DNA from: Mesorhizobium sp. Root157
Lineage (GTDB): Bacteria; Pseudomonadota; Alphaproteobacteria; Rhizobiales; Rhizobiaceae
Direction: 5' to 3'
Length of the DNA stretch: 64,000 nucleotides
NCBI RefSeq assembly: GCF_001427385.1
Contig: NZ_LMGJ01000012.1
Location: 264,783-328,782 of the forward strand
Positions 1 to 9,241 of the stretch are shown piece after piece; the first letter of the stretch is position 1, and each line of letters begins with the position of its first letter. The notes below the pieces were generated by a model, which had not been told where the DNA came from, did not search any database, and worked only from the letters and a program-made list of their open reading frames with translations. The translations under genes and the position numbers were made by a program.

Positions 1-180
1 GAGGTCGGGAAGACGGGCGGCCGTTCGGACGCTCGTTTAGTAATTTAGTGCGACCTTGCGGCCGCCCGTCCGGTGGCTGTCATCCCGTCGACCGGTCCCA
101 AGACCGTCCGGTGGTTTTCACCTGCCGCGACGATCAGGCGATATACGCCTCTTGCACCTGACACGGGTTGCTCTTTCCGT

Positions 181-352
181 TGGAAAGCCCGCCGCAAGAC
201 GCCGGCCTGTCGGATGCCCTCGGGTCCACTGGCGCCGAACCAATGGGGGGAGGTCACCGCCGCTCTTGGAAAGCCCGCCGCAAGACGCCGGCCTGTCGGA
301 TGCCCTCGGGTCCACTGGCGCCGAACCAATGGGGGGAGGTCACCGCCGCTCT
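181..352. repeat. 86-bp perfect tandem duplication
   Basis: Two adjacent identical copies, 181-266 and 267-352, each beginning TGGAAAGCCCGCC and ending CACCGCCGCTCT. I see no base difference between them, so the duplication is recent or kept uniform. 86 is not a multiple of three, which argues against a coding role. Confidence 0.95.
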
Positions 353-720
353 AACCGTTGCCCGGTGCGCAGCCGGTTCCCGCAAGAGCGATGGCGGGGA
401 TTATGAGAGGGATTGAGAGCGTGTGGACAAGAATGCCGGCGGTTTCTGCACGAAGTGAGCGGGATCAACCGGTTGGCGGAGTGAGGGGTTGGCTTCGATC
501 CACGGCCACTCGCGCGCTCACCTCTCAAGGCTGGCGCCGTTACCCCTCATGCGCCTTCACTTCGTTCAGGCACCGAGCGAAGCGAGGTCGGATGAAGGGT
601 GATTGGACCGCAAATGGCTGCCGCGAGGCAATCCAGGTTTCGAAGCGTCGGCTGGTCGACATGATGCTGTGGACTATGGACAGATATGCGTCTGCTATCC
701 ATATTGAACCGGCAATTGCC

Positions 721-748
721 GCATGCCCTTCGTGCAAGGCCGGCATGC
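721..748. other. Palindromic hairpin in the rpsO upstream region
   Basis: Perfect 7-bp arms GCATGCC (721-727) and GGCATGC (742-748), with a further CTT/AAG pairing inside. It is about 140 bp before the rpsO start and could be part of the leader RNA or an end structure of an upstream transcript. There is no T-tract, so it is not a classical terminator. Confidence 0.4.
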
Positions 749-888
749 GAATTGATGCTGGCTTTTCCCATGAAATTGAACTATATGCGCCGCAGCATCG
801 CGCCAGACGCGCGGTCACAAGTGGCCTTTGCTGGACGACATCCCGGCTTCAGGCGTCCCGTTTCCTCCAACAGACAAGGAAAAGCACG

Positions 889-1158
889 ATGTCGATTACT
901 GCCGAACGCAAGCAAGAATTGATGGCACAATTTGCTACTGTCAAGGGTGACACCGGGTCGCCTGAAGTGCAGGTTGCCATTCTCTCCGAGCGTATCAAGA
1001 ACCTCACCGAGCATTTCAAGGGCCACAAGAAGGATAACCATTCCCGCCGTGGCCTGCTCGCACTCGTCTCCCAGCGCCGCAGCCTGCTTGACTATCTCAA
1101 GCGCAAGGACGACGCGCGCTACCAGACGCTGATCGAGAAGCTCGAACTGCGTCGCTGA
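889..1158 (+). CDS. rpsO: 30S ribosomal protein S15
   Basis: Protein of 89 residues, the usual S15 length. It binds 16S rRNA in the central domain of the 30S subunit and helps form the intersubunit bridge. The sequence from [11 protein letters not shown] through [11 protein letters not shown], the conserved HxxDxxSRRGL-type segment ([12 protein letters not shown]) and the C-terminal LIEKLELRR are typical. The ATG at 889 is preceded by an AAGGAAAAG ribosome-binding region; longer in-frame extensions upstream look non-coding. pnp follows on the same strand 272 bp later, the classical rpsO-pnp order, with a hairpin between them. Confidence 0.98.
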   Translation: MSITAERKQELMAQFATVKGDTGSPEVQVAILSERIKNLTEHFKGHKKDNHSRRGLLALVSQRRSLLDYLKRKDDARYQTLIEKLELRR

Positions 1159-1168
1159 CGTATCTACC

Positions 1169-1194
1169 GGCGGGTTCTCGAAAGAGGGCCCGCC
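1169..1194 (+). terminator. rpsO-pnp intergenic hairpin
   Basis: Stem GGCGGG/CCCGCC continued by CTC/GAG across a 2-nt internal loop, with a GAAA tetraloop, 10 bp after the rpsO stop. It lacks a U-tract, so it is more likely a processing or attenuation structure than a strong terminator. In E. coli the equivalent interval carries an RNase III-processed hairpin controlling pnp; the same role here is inference. Confidence 0.5.
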
Positions 1195-1430
1195 GCTTAC
1201 GTATCCGGGCCCAGCAGATCACAGGCCCAACCGGTTCCGATGCAGGAAAGGGCCACTTCGGAGCCGCCCATGGACGGTCATGGGGCAGGATTGCAGGACG
1301 CTTGACATCGGCCTCACGCCGAATTCAACAAGCTTCCCGTTGTCTTGCCCGTGGCTGCCCGAAACAAGCCAGGAAAGTTCAGTCGCGCACGAAATTTCGG
1401 CGCGGCCTTTCCGCATATGAAGGACAAGAC

Positions 1431-3578
1431 ATGTTCAACCAACACAAAGTCGAAATCGAATGGGGCGGACGTCCGCTCACCCTGGAAACCGGCAAGATCG
1501 CCCGTCAGGCCGACGGTGCGGTTCTCGCCACCTATGGCGAAACCATGGTGCTGGCCACCGTCGTCTCGGCCAAGGAACCGAAGCCCGGCTTCGATTTCTT
1601 CCCGCTGACCGTCAACTACCAGGAAAAGACCTACGCAGCCGGCAAGATCCCCGGCGGCTATTTCAAGCGCGAAGGCCGCCCCAGCGAAAAGGAAACGCTG
1701 GTTTCGCGCCTGATCGATCGCCCGATCCGCCCGCTTTTCGCCGATGGCTACAAGAACGACACCCAGGTCGTGGTTACGGTCGTCCAGCACGACCTTGAGA
1801 ACGATCCCGACATCCTGTCGATCGTTGCCACTTCGGCCGCGCTGACATTGTCGGGCGTTCCGTTCATGGGGCCGATCGGCGGCGCTCGCGTCGGCTACAT
1901 CAACGGCGAATACGTTCTGAACCCGCACCTCGACGAGATGCCGGAATCCAAGCTCGACCTCGTTGTCGCCGGCACCAACGAAGCCGTGCTGATGGTCGAA
2001 TCGGAAGCCAAGGAACTCGACGAAAAGACCATGCTCGACGCGGTCATGTTCGGCCATCGCGCTTTCCAGCCGGTCATCGAGGCGATCATCAAGCTCGCCG
2101 AAGCGGCCGCCAAGGACCCGCGCGACTTCACCTCGCCGAACTATTCCGAACTCGAAGCCGAGATGCTCAAGATCGGCGAAGCCGAACTGCGCGAAGCCTA
2201 CAAGAACGTCGACAAGCAGGCCCGCTATGCCGCCGTCGACGCGGTGAAGGCCAAGGTCAAGGCAGCGTTCACCCCGGCCGAAGGCGAGGAAGCGAAGTAC
2301 TCCTCCGAGCAGGTCGCCACTGTTTTCAAGGAACTGCAGGCCAAGATCGTTCGCTGGAACATCCTCGACACCGGTTCGCGCATCGATGGCCGTGACCTGA
2401 AGACGGTCCGCAAGATCGTTTCCGAGGTCGGCGTCCTGCAGCGTACCCACGGCTCGGCGCTGTTCACGCGCGGCGAGACCCAGGCGCTGGTAGTTGCCAC
2501 GCTGGGCACCGGCGAAGACGAGCAGTATGTCGATTCGCTGACCGGCATGTACAAGGAGAAGTTCCTCCTCCACTACAACTTCCCTCCCTATTCGGTCGGC
2601 GAGACCGGCCGCATGGGTTCGCCGGGCCGTCGCGAGATCGGCCACGGCAAGCTGGCATGGCGCGCCATTCGCCCGATGCTGCCGAGCGCGGAACAGTTCC
2701 CCTACACGCTGCGCGTCGTCTCGGAGATCACCGAATCCAACGGTTCGTCCTCGATGGCCACCGTTTGCGGCACCTCGTTGGCGCTGATGGATGCCGGCGT
2801 GCCGCTGGCCAAGCCCGTTGCAGGCATCGCCATGGGCCTCATCAAGGAAGGCGAGCGCTACGCTGTGCTCTCCGACATCCTGGGCGACGAGGATCACCTC
2901 GGCGACATGGACTTCAAGGTGGCCGGTACTGAAGGCGGCATTACCTCGCTGCAGATGGACATCAAGATCGACGGCATCACCGAAGAGATCATGAAGGTCG
3001 CGCTCGGTCAGGCCAAGGACGGCCGCCTCCATATCCTGGGCGAAATGTCCCAGGCGCTTTCCGGCGCGCGTTCGGAACTTGGCGAGTTCGCGCCGCGCAT
3101 CGAGGTCATGCAGATCCCGACCGACAAGATCCGCGACGTCATCGGTTCGGGCGGCAAGGTCATCCGCGAGATCGTGGAAAAGACCGGCGCCAAGATCAAC
3201 ATCGAGGACGACGGCACGGTCAAGATCGCTTCGTCGAACGCCAAGGAGATCGAGGCGGCCAAGAAGTGGATCCACACCATCGTGGCCGAGCCGGAAGTCG
3301 GTGAGATCTACGAAGGCACGGTCGTCAAGACCGCCGATTTCGGCGCCTTCGTCAATTTCTTCGGTCCCAAGGACGGCCTCGTCCACATTTCGCAGCTTGC
3401 CAGCGAGCGTGTCGCCAAGACCTCCGACGTGGTCAAGGAAGGCGACAAGGTCTGGGTCAAGCTGATGGGCTTCGACGAGCGCGGTAAGGTTCGCCTGTCC
3501 ATGAAGGTGGTCGACCAGGCCACCGGCAAGGAAATCGTGCGCGAGAAGAAGGCCGACGGCGAAGAAGACGCTGCCTGA
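1431..3578 (+). CDS. pnp: Polyribonucleotide nucleotidyltransferase (PNPase)
   Basis: 715 residues, full length. It degrades RNA 3' to 5' by phosphorolysis and is a core part of the RNA degradosome. Two RNase PH-like domains (about 10-230 and 320-550) flank the all-alpha linker. A KH domain with GxxG ([11 protein letters not shown], near 561-575) and an S1 domain ([18 protein letters not shown], from about 623) follow. The start at 1431 ([14 protein letters not shown]) is chosen because the 43-residue in-frame extension upstream is not conserved-looking and AAGGACAAG precedes this ATG. A strong intrinsic terminator follows at 3600. Confidence 0.98.
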   Translation: MFNQHKVEIEWGGRPLTLETGKIARQADGAVLATYGETMVLATVVSAKEPKPGFDFFPLTVNYQEKTYAAGKIPGGYFKREGRPSEKETLVSRLIDRPIRPLFADGYKNDTQVVVTVVQHDLENDPDILSIVATSAALTLSGVPFMGPIGGARVGYINGEYVLNPHLDEMPESKLDLVVAGTNEAVLMVESEAKELDEKTMLDAVMFGHRAFQPVIEAIIKLAEAAAKDPRDFTSPNYSELEAEMLKIGEAELREAYKNVDKQARYAAVDAVKAKVKAAFTPAEGEEAKYSSEQVATVFKELQAKIVRWNILDTGSRIDGRDLKTVRKIVSEVGVLQRTHGSALFTRGETQALVVATLGTGEDEQYVDSLTGMYKEKFLLHYNFPPYSVGETGRMGSPGRREIGHGKLAWRAIRPMLPSAEQFPYTLRVVSEITESNGSSSMATVCGTSLALMDAGVPLAKPVAGIAMGLIKEGERYAVLSDILGDEDHLGDMDFKVAGTEGGITSLQMDIKIDGITEEIMKVALGQAKDGRLHILGEMSQALSGARSELGEFAPRIEVMQIPTDKIRDVIGSGGKVIREIVEKTGAKINIEDDGTVKIASSNAKEIEAAKKWIHTIVAEPEVGEIYEGTVVKTADFGAFVNFFGPKDGLVHISQLASERVAKTSDVVKEGDKVWVKLMGFDERGKVRLSMKVVDQATGKEIVREKKADGEEDAA

Positions 3579-3599
3579 TCGGTTTGGCATGAACAAGGA

Positions 3600-3633
3600 A
3601 ACGGGCGCGCCGCGAGGCTGCGCCCGTTTTCGT
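3600..3633 (+). terminator. Intrinsic terminator of pnp
   Basis: 9-bp stem AACGGGCGC (3600-3608) / GCGCCCGTT (3620-3628) followed by TTTTCGTTT, 21 bp after the pnp stop codon. Confidence 0.9.
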
Positions 3634-3670
3634 TTGGCCATATGGTGGCGACGCCGGATATGATTTCGAT

Positions 3671-4681
3671 ATGGCATCCGAAGCTCTGAAGACCTTGTTC
3701 CACCCATTCGAGACGGACGCGCTGGGCGCGCCCGCAAAAGGCGCGCGCGCGCTCTTTTTCGGGGCCGAACCAGGCTTTCGCTTGCCGGACGGGTTCGACG
3801 CGGAGCTTCACTGCGTCCAGGGTTTCCGCCCGCATTACCGGGCGTTGCAGGCAGCAAGGCAGATGGTTACGCCGCGCGCGGAAGGCGAGGGCTATGCGGC
3901 GGCCTTTGTGCTGGCCGGACGCTATCGCGGCCAGAACGAGTTGTGGATCGCAGAGGCGCTGGAGCGCGTGGTACCAGGCGGGTTGATCCTCGTTGCAGGC
4001 TCCAAGGATGACGGCATTGCCTCCTTGCGCAAGCGCATCGACGCAGTTGTTCCCCTGGAGGGGTCACTGCCGAAATATCATGGCGTGGCGTTCTGGTTGC
4101 GGCGGCCCCCTGGCGAGGGTGCGGCGGCAGACCTGCGTGCTGCCAATCCGGCAATGCGGGTTGAGGAACGCTTCAATACCGCGCCCGGCATGTTTTCCTT
4201 CGAGAAGATCGATGCCGGCTCGAAGCTGCTGGTCGACAATCTCCCTGCCGACATTCGCGGCAGCGTCGCCGATTTCTGCTGCGGCTGGGGCTTGCTTGCC
4301 GCCGAGGTGGCGGCCCGTTCCCCCGGTATATCGGCGCTGGACCTTTATGAAGCCGGCTTCGAGGCGCTGGAGGCGGCCAAGACCAATGTCGAGGCCAAAT
4401 GGGCCCCGCGTTTCTTCTGGCTCGATCTGATCGGGGAGGCGGTGGAGGGGCGCTATGACTGGATCGTCATGAACCCGCCGTTCCATCAGGGCAGGGCAGC
4501 AGAGCCGGATATCGGCATTTCATTGATCAAGGTTGCCGCAAAGGCGCTGAAATCCGGCGGGCGGCTGGCGATGGTGGCGAACCGGCAATTGCCCTACGAG
4601 GCGGTGCTTGCCGCCTCGTTCTCGTCAGCGAGCGAACTCGCCCGCGACAATTGCTTCAAGGTGCTTCTCGCCCGCCGATAG
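3671..4681 (+). CDS. rsmC: Class I SAM-dependent methyltransferase, RsmC-like
   Basis: 336 residues, close to E. coli RsmC, which methylates 16S rRNA G1207. The C-terminal half carries a SAM-binding motif I (VADFCCGWGLLAAEVAA, near residue 200) and the catalytic NPPFH motif (near 266) typical of N2-guanine methyltransferases. The N-terminal half resembles the degenerate methyltransferase-like domain of RsmC. The ATG at 3671 directly follows the pnp terminator region. It stands alone between pnp and the convergent fabI. The RsmC family fit is good; the exact target nucleotide is inferred from the family. Confidence 0.8.
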   Translation: MASEALKTLFHPFETDALGAPAKGARALFFGAEPGFRLPDGFDAELHCVQGFRPHYRALQAARQMVTPRAEGEGYAAAFVLAGRYRGQNELWIAEALERVVPGGLILVAGSKDDGIASLRKRIDAVVPLEGSLPKYHGVAFWLRRPPGEGAAADLRAANPAMRVEERFNTAPGMFSFEKIDAGSKLLVDNLPADIRGSVADFCCGWGLLAAEVAARSPGISALDLYEAGFEALEAAKTNVEAKWAPRFFWLDLIGEAVEGRYDWIVMNPPFHQGRAAEPDIGISLIKVAAKALKSGGRLAMVANRQLPYEAVLAASFSSASELARDNCFKVLLARR

Positions 4682-4747
4682 AGCGTGATCCGGGCAAGCT
4701 GAAACCCGTTTTCGGAAGGCCTGGCTCAAACAGGGAGATGAGGCAGA

Positions 4748-5560
4748 TCAGCCCTTGTCGCCGTCCATCTGCTTCAGTTCGTCCAGCGTCGGCATGGATA
4801 CGATGTGGTAGCCGGAATCGACGTAGTGGATTTCGCCGGTAACGCCGGACGACAGGTCCGACAAAAGGTAGAGCGCCGAGTTGCCGACCTCGTCGATGGT
4901 GATGTTGCGGCGCAGCGGCGAGTTGCGCTGCTGATAGCTGAACATGTGGCGCGCGTCCGAAATACCGGCGCCGGCAAGCGTGCGCACGGGGCCGGCGGAA
5001 ATGCCGTTCACCCTGATGCCGCGCGGTCCGTAATCGTTGGCGAGATAGCGCACGCTGGCCTCGAGACCTGCCTTGGCGACGCCCATGACGTTGTAGTTCG
5101 GCATGACGCGGACGGAACCGGCATAGGTCAGCGTGATCATCGACCCGCCGCCCTGCATCAGCCGCGCCGCGTTGCGGGCAATCTCGGTGAAGGAGTAGCA
5201 GGAGATCACCATGGTGCGCACGAAGTTGTCGCGCGTGGTGTCGGCGTAGGCGCCCTTCAGTTCGTTCTTGTCGGAAAAACCGATGGCGTGGACGACGAAG
5301 TCGAGCCCGCCCCAGGCCTTTTCCAAGGTATCGAAGGTGGCGGTCACCGAAGCGCTGTCCTCGACGTCGCATGGCACGACGAGCTTGGCGCCGATCTGTT
5401 CGGCAAGCGGCTTGACCCTGCGTCCGAAGGCTTCGCCCTGGTAGGTGAAGGCGAGTTCCGCGCCTTGCGCGGCCAATTTCTGCGCGATGCCCCAGGCGAT
5501 CGAATGGTCGTTGGCCACCCCCATGACAAGCCCGCGCTTGCCTTTCATCAATCCATTCAT
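4748..5560 (-). CDS. fabI: Enoyl-[acyl-carrier-protein] reductase (NADH)
   Basis: 270 residues. FabI reduces trans-2-enoyl-ACP in the last step of each fatty acid elongation cycle and is the triclosan target. The N-terminus MNGLMKGKRGLVMGVANDHS is the FabI-type dinucleotide-binding start. The catalytic Tyr-x6-Lys is visible as YNVMGVAK, followed by the substrate-loop region SAGPVRTLAGAGI. It is the last gene of a fabA-fabB-fabI run on the minus strand, 11 bp after fabB, so it is probably co-transcribed and tied to unsaturated fatty acid synthesis. Other FabI paralogues may exist elsewhere in the genome. Confidence 0.95.
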   Translation of the reverse strand: MNGLMKGKRGLVMGVANDHSIAWGIAQKLAAQGAELAFTYQGEAFGRRVKPLAEQIGAKLVVPCDVEDSASVTATFDTLEKAWGGLDFVVHAIGFSDKNELKGAYADTTRDNFVRTMVISCYSFTEIARNAARLMQGGGSMITLTYAGSVRVMPNYNVMGVAKAGLEASVRYLANDYGPRGIRVNGISAGPVRTLAGAGISDARHMFSYQQRNSPLRRNITIDEVGNSALYLLSDLSSGVTGEIHYVDSGYHIVSMPTLDELKQMDGDKG

Positions 5561-5571
5561 GGCCGTAACCT

Positions 5572-6795
5572 TTATGCCGAGTAGCGCTGGAAAACCAACG
5601 TGGCGTTGGTGCCGCCGAAGCCGAACGAATTCGACAGCACAGTATCGATCTTGGCATTGTCGATGCGCTTGCGCACGATCGGCATGCCTTCAAATTCGGG
5701 ATCGAGTTCTTCGATATGGGCGCTTTCACCGATGAAGCCGCCCTGCATCATCAGGATCGAGTAGATCGATTCCTGCACGCCGGCAGCACCCAGCGAGTGG
5801 CCCGTCAGGGACTTGGTGGACGTGATGTTCGGCATCTTGTCGCCGAAAACCTCGCGGATGGCCCCCATCTCCTTGGAATCGCCGACGGGGGTCGATGTGC
5901 CGTGCGTGTTGATGTAGTCGACCGGCCCGGAAACCGTGGACAGGGCTTGGCGCATGCAGCGAATGGCGCCTTCGCCGGACGGGGCCACCATGTCGTAGCC
6001 GTCGGAGGTCGCGCCGTACCCGACCAGTTCACAATAAATCTTCGCGCCGCGCGCCTTGGCGTGCTCCAGTTCCTCAAGCACCAGCACGCCGGCACCGCCG
6101 GCGATGACGAAGCCGTCGCGATTGGCGTCGTAGGCGCGCGAGGCGCTGGACGCCTTGTCGTTGTACTTGGACGACATCGCGCCCATGGCGTCGAACAGGT
6201 CCGACATGGTCCAGTCGAGATCCTCGTGACCGCCGGCGAACATGATGTCCTGCTTGCCCCACTGGATCATTTCGGCGGCGTTGCCGATGCAATGCGCCGA
6301 GGTCGAGCAGGCCGAGGAGATGGAATAGTTGACGCCGTGGATCTTGAACCAGGTGGCGAGCGTGGCCGAGGCCGTGGACGACATCGCCTTCGGCACGGCG
6401 AACGGCCCGATGCGCTTGGGCGAATTGTTCTTCAGCGTGATTTCGGCGGCTTCCACGATGGTGCGGGTGGAAGGGCCGCCAGACCCCATGATGATGCCTG
6501 TGCGTTCGTTTTCGGAATAGTCCGCCTCCGGCAGTCCGCTGTCGGCGATTGCCTGCTTCATCGCGACGTGGTTCCACATGCCGCCCTGCGACAGGAAGCG
6601 CGCGGCGCGGCGGTCGACGAGTTCGCTGGTGTCCAGCTTTGGTGAACCCCAAACCTGGCAGCGGAAGCCATGTTCGGCGAAAGACTCCGAGAAAGTGATG
6701 CCGGATCTGGCGTCCCGCAGCGAAGCTTGCACTTCGCCGGCGTCATTGCCGATTGACGATACGATACCGAGGCCGGTGACGACGACGCGTCTCAT
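5572..6795 (-). CDS. fabB: 3-oxoacyl-[acyl-carrier-protein] synthase I
   Basis: 407 residues. A condensing enzyme that elongates the cis-3-decenoyl-ACP made by FabA. The Cys-His-His triad is visible: [10 protein letters not shown] (active Cys), [11 protein letters not shown] and [11 protein letters not shown]. The start at 6795 ([17 protein letters not shown]) matches the thiolase-fold beginning; the 33-residue open extension upstream is a shadow. It lies 31 bp after fabA and 11 bp before fabI, forming an apparent operon. Confidence 0.97.
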   Translation of the reverse strand: MRRVVVTGLGIVSSIGNDAGEVQASLRDARSGITFSESFAEHGFRCQVWGSPKLDTSELVDRRAARFLSQGGMWNHVAMKQAIADSGLPEADYSENERTGIIMGSGGPSTRTIVEAAEITLKNNSPKRIGPFAVPKAMSSTASATLATWFKIHGVNYSISSACSTSAHCIGNAAEMIQWGKQDIMFAGGHEDLDWTMSDLFDAMGAMSSKYNDKASSASRAYDANRDGFVIAGGAGVLVLEELEHAKARGAKIYCELVGYGATSDGYDMVAPSGEGAIRCMRQALSTVSGPVDYINTHGTSTPVGDSKEMGAIREVFGDKMPNITSTKSLTGHSLGAAGVQESIYSILMMQGGFIGESAHIEELDPEFEGMPIVRKRIDNAKIDTVLSNSFGFGGTNATLVFQRYSA

Positions 6796-6826
6796 GGGCG
6801 GTTTCCTTCCAGAGTCTGCGCGCCGG

Positions 6827-7345
6827 TCAGGCGGCGGCTTCCTGCTTCGACAGGCCGACCTTGAGGTCGGTCGCCTTGTAGATAGGTTCGCCATCGGCCT
6901 TCAGCCAGCCGTCGGCGATGCCGAGCACCAGCCGGCCGCGCATGACGCGCTTGAAATCGATGCCGTATTCGACCTTCTTGACGGAAGGCGTGACCATGCC
7001 CTTGAATTTGACCTCTCCGGTGGAAAGCGCCATGCCCTTGCCCTGCTCGCCGAGCCAGCCTAGGAAAAATCCGGTCAATTGCCACATTGCGTCAAGGCCA
7101 AGGCAGCCCGGCATGATCGGATTGCCGATGAAGTGGCATGGGAAGAACCACAGGTCTGGCTTGATGTCGAACTCGGCGCGAATGAAGCCCTTGTCGAACT
7201 CGCCGCCGGTCTCGCTGATCTCGGTGATGCGATCGAACATCAGCATCGGCGGCGCAGGCAACTGCGCATTTCCCGGACCGAACAGCTCGCCGCGTGCGCA
7301 GGCAAGCAATTCCTCGTAGCCGTAACTGGATTTCCCTGCCGCCAT
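6827..7345 (-). CDS. fabA: 3-hydroxydecanoyl-[acyl-carrier-protein] dehydratase/isomerase
   Basis: 172 residues. FabA dehydrates 3-hydroxydecanoyl-ACP and isomerises the product to the cis-3 form, committing it to unsaturated fatty acids. The catalytic His lies in [18 protein letters not shown] and the active Asp in GLDAMWQ. An in-frame GTG lies two codons upstream (7351), but GGGGA is spaced 7 nt from the ATG at 7345, which decides the start. It is first in the fabA-fabB-fabI operon and divergent from irr, an arrangement found in many rhizobia. A family B repeat lies in the shared upstream region. Confidence 0.96.
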   Translation of the reverse strand: MAAGKSSYGYEELLACARGELFGPGNAQLPAPPMLMFDRITEISETGGEFDKGFIRAEFDIKPDLWFFPCHFIGNPIMPGCLGLDAMWQLTGFFLGWLGEQGKGMALSTGEVKFKGMVTPSVKKVEYGIDFKRVMRGRLVLGIADGWLKADGEPIYKATDLKVGLSKQEAAA

Positions 7346-7433
7346 CAACACGTCCCCGTTTGTATCGGGCGGTCGGGCGCCCTTGTCTGGTGTGGTGTAA
7401 CACAGTCCGTTTCAGGCCGGAAACCGGCACTAA

Positions 7434-7462
7434 GGTGTGTCTGACCTGAATCTGGACACACC
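7434..7462. repeat. Family B repeat fragment (fabA-irr intergenic)
   Basis: Perfect 8-bp arms GGTGTGTC (7434-7441) and GACACACC (7455-7462) enclose TGACCTGAATCTG. The right part, from TGACCTGAATCT onward through CACACCCT, matches the right end of the 121-bp family B copy after the polyprenyl synthase gene at 42.5 kb. Confidence 0.75.
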
Positions 7463-7516
7463 CTTGTCTAGCGATGTGGCTCTAACGCGCTGATTTGGCC
7501 GGGTCAATGCGCGCTA

Positions 7517-7545
7517 TTGATCGCGATTGGGCGACAGAATATATC
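7517..7545 (+). promoter_or_regulatory. Candidate sigma-70 promoter of irr
   Basis: TTGATC (7517-7522), 17-bp spacer, TATATC (7540-7545), giving a predicted start near 7552 and an 80-nt leader before the irr ATG. The box sequences are close to consensus. Start site not verified. Confidence 0.55.
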
Positions 7546-7631
7546 TTGCGTGGTATCTAATTTGCATTGATGTCCATTTTTCGCCCATATGGGCGTGTTT
7601 GGGGTCATTTGAAGTGGATTGCCGCGAACAA

Positions 7632-8057
7632 ATGGGTTCGGTGGTTCAAAGTGAAAGGGACGCTGTGGACAAGCGCGTTCGAGAAGCCGGTCTGAGGCCC
7701 ACGCGCCAGCGTGTGGCGCTGGCCGACCTGCTTTTCGCCAAGGGCGACCGCCATTTGTCGGCCGAGGAACTGCACGAGGAAGCGCTGGCAGCCGGCGTGC
7801 CGGTATCGCTGGCCACCGTCTACAATGCGCTGCACCAGTTCACCGAGGCGGGCCTGCTCCGCATTCTGGCGGTCGAGGGGGCAAAGACCTATTTCGACAC
7901 CAACACGTCCGATCATCACCATTTCTATATCGAGGGCGAAAACCGGATTTTCGACATCGAGGGCGGACCGGTCAGCGTGATGAACCTGCCCGAGCCACCG
8001 GAGGGGATGGAAATCGCCAACGTCGACATCGTCGTCAGGCTGCGCCCCAAGAAATAG
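7632..8057 (+). CDS. irr: Fur-family iron response regulator Irr
   Basis: 141 residues. In rhizobia and Brucella, Irr is a haem-responsive transcription factor that controls haem synthesis and iron storage and uptake genes. The Fur winged helix is clear (LRPTRQRVALADLLF, then VSLATVYNALHQFTEAGLL). The dimer domain carries the Irr-type His cluster DHHHFYIEGENRI. The N-terminal GCP haem motif of Bradyrhizobium Irr is absent, as in many other rhizobial Irr proteins. The start at 7632 is chosen because the open frame upstream (from a TTG at 7527) is not Fur-like. The SD is weak. Confidence 0.88.
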   Translation: MGSVVQSERDAVDKRVREAGLRPTRQRVALADLLFAKGDRHLSAEELHEEALAAGVPVSLATVYNALHQFTEAGLLRILAVEGAKTYFDTNTSDHHHFYIEGENRIFDIEGGPVSVMNLPEPPEGMEIANVDIVVRLRPKK

Positions 8058-8093
8058 CCGACGAGACTAATAACCGGCGAGACACGCTGTGCA

Positions 8094-8449
8094 ATGACGA
8101 CGGCACTGCTCAGACTTGAAGGTGCCGTCCTGTTGGCGGCGGCGCTGACAGGCTATTGGCTGGCGGGCGCAAGCTGGTGGCTGTTTGCCCTGCTGATCCT
8201 GGCTCCCGACCTTTCCATGCTTGGCTATCTCAGGGGCCCGAAGGTCGGCGCCTATGTCTACAATTGCCTGCACATCACCTTGTGGCCGCTGGCGCTGCTG
8301 ATTGGCGGCTATCTGGCCGGTGAAGCACTACCCGTCAGTCTCGGCCTGATCTGGCTCGCCCATATCGGCATCGACCGCGCGCTGGCTACGGCCTTAAATT
8401 GCCATCGGACTTTCGCGATACGCATCTTGGCCGAATCGGCAGGGGCTAA
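8094..8449 (+). pseudogene. DUF4260 family membrane protein, frameshifted near its 3' end
   Basis: The reading frame from the ATG at 8094 encodes a small hydrophobic protein of the DUF4260 type (LLRLEGAVLLAAALTGYWLA, then APDLSMLGYLRGPKVGAYVYN and LIWLAHIGIDRAL). After codon 97, at about 8384, the expected family ending GYGLKLPSDFRDTHLG lies in the +3-shifted frame (8384-8446, stop TAA 8447-8449). The annotated frame instead runs on as non-family sequence through the adjacent repeat and beyond. One missing G in CTGGCTACGG explains it. It could be a genuine one-base deletion or a sequencing error. Function unknown. Confidence 0.8.
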
Positions 8450-8497
8450 TGCATGTCGCCCGAAAGTGAGACCCGGTTTCGGGATATCGATATGCAT
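8449..8497 (-). repeat. Family A palindromic repeat, 49-bp core (copy 1)
   Basis: ATGCATGTCG at the left and an imperfect partner ending ATATGCAT at the right, with inner arms CCCGAAA / TTTCGGG-type. It is in the opposite orientation to the other three copies and somewhat diverged. Its first base is the last base of the DUF4260 stop codon. Confidence 0.85.
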
Positions 8498-8522
8498 AGA
8501 AACGGGTACTGACCCTAAGTGC

Positions 8523-9080
8523 TCAGTCCTTCACTTTTTCGCCGGGATAAGCGCCCCACACCAGCGACTGGCTGATCCAGCCGGTCTGGCCGCCCAGCGT
8601 CATCTGACACCACTGGCCGTCGCAGGACTTGATCGAACCAATCACGCCCGGCTCGACTTTCGCAACGACACTGGCTTCGGCGCGCGGCTCTTCATACACA
8701 TTGATTTGCGTGTCCTTGCCGCGCTGCCAAGGCGCCACGATGGCCGTGCGCTTGCCCGACAGCAGCGACTGGTTGATCCAGCCTTCCGAGCCTTCAGCAT
8801 CGCGCACCCGCCGCCAGTTGTCGTATTCTTGGATGATTTCCATCGGCAGGCCGGATTTCGTGTACATCCAGTCCACGGAATAATTGACGCCGGGGCCAAC
8901 GCGCGAATTGACGCGCGCCGACTTCAGGCTGACGAACCGGGGCAAGGGCAGTCCGCTTGGGCCGAGCCGCACGTTCTGGGCCGGTGCTGCCGCCGACTGC
9001 GCCGATACCGTTGGGGCTGCGAGCACGCCGCCGAGCAGTATTGCGCTTAGCGCCAAGCGAATCGACACGAGACCAGACAC
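8523..9080 (-). CDS. Exported SH3-like domain protein
   Basis: About 185 residues from the GTG at 9080. An N-terminal signal peptide (LVSIRLALSAILLGGVLAA, then SAQSAA) is followed by two bacterial SH3-like segments: VNSRVGPGVNYSVDWMYTK with EGWINQSLLSGKR, and INVYEEPRAEASVVAKVEPG with GWISQSLVWGAYPGE. Such proteins act in the periplasm or at the cell wall; the ligand is unknown. AGGGAACGAAA before the GTG supports this start, although the frame stays open to about 9167. It is divergent from the dehydrogenase gene at 9242. Confidence 0.78.
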   Translation of the reverse strand: MSGLVSIRLALSAILLGGVLAAPTVSAQSAAAPAQNVRLGPSGLPLPRFVSLKSARVNSRVGPGVNYSVDWMYTKSGLPMEIIQEYDNWRRVRDAEGSEGWINQSLLSGKRTAIVAPWQRGKDTQINVYEEPRAEASVVAKVEPGVIGSIKSCDGQWCQMTLGGQTGWISQSLVWGAYPGEKVKD

Positions 9081-9241
9081 TTTCGTTCCCTTGCGATGGG
9101 AGAGGGTTCGTAACCCTGCCGCCCCTTTTTCTTTGTCTTCGCCGGCACCACTTGATACATGAGGCAATCGGGCCGCGACCGGTTTGCAGTTTCGCCCGTC
9201 TTGGTTAAAGAGGTCTCAACGTATCCGGGATCGAGGGAACT

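Larger units (their letters stand above)
1..888. other. Gene-poor region upstream of rpsO
   Basis: No frame here looks like a real protein: the open frames overlap each other on both strands and give Arg/Pro-rich shadow peptides. In rhizobia truB usually sits just upstream of rpsO, and nothing recognisable as TruB is present. A frame open from base 1 to a stop at 46-48 could be the last residues of an upstream gene, but it is too short to identify. The stretch holds an 86-bp tandem duplication (181-352), a hairpin at 560-582 (8-bp arms, one G-U pair) resembling common rhizobial intergenic repeats, and a hairpin at 721-748. Confidence 0.6.

Noticed and set aside
1314-3857. Long open frame (847 codons) opposite pnp
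   Set aside because: It lies fully antisense to PNPase and has Leu/Arg/Asp-rich composition typical of a shadow of high-GC coding DNA.
4682-4747. Short sequence GAGCGTGATCC...TTTTCGGAAGG after the RsmC-like gene, resembling a common rhizobial palindrome
   Set aside because: Only part of one arm is recognisable; no matching second arm, so not called as a repeat.
7546-7631. Iron-control element in the irr leader
   Set aside because: The AT-rich leader has no clear inverted repeat matching an ICE or Irr box that I could defend.
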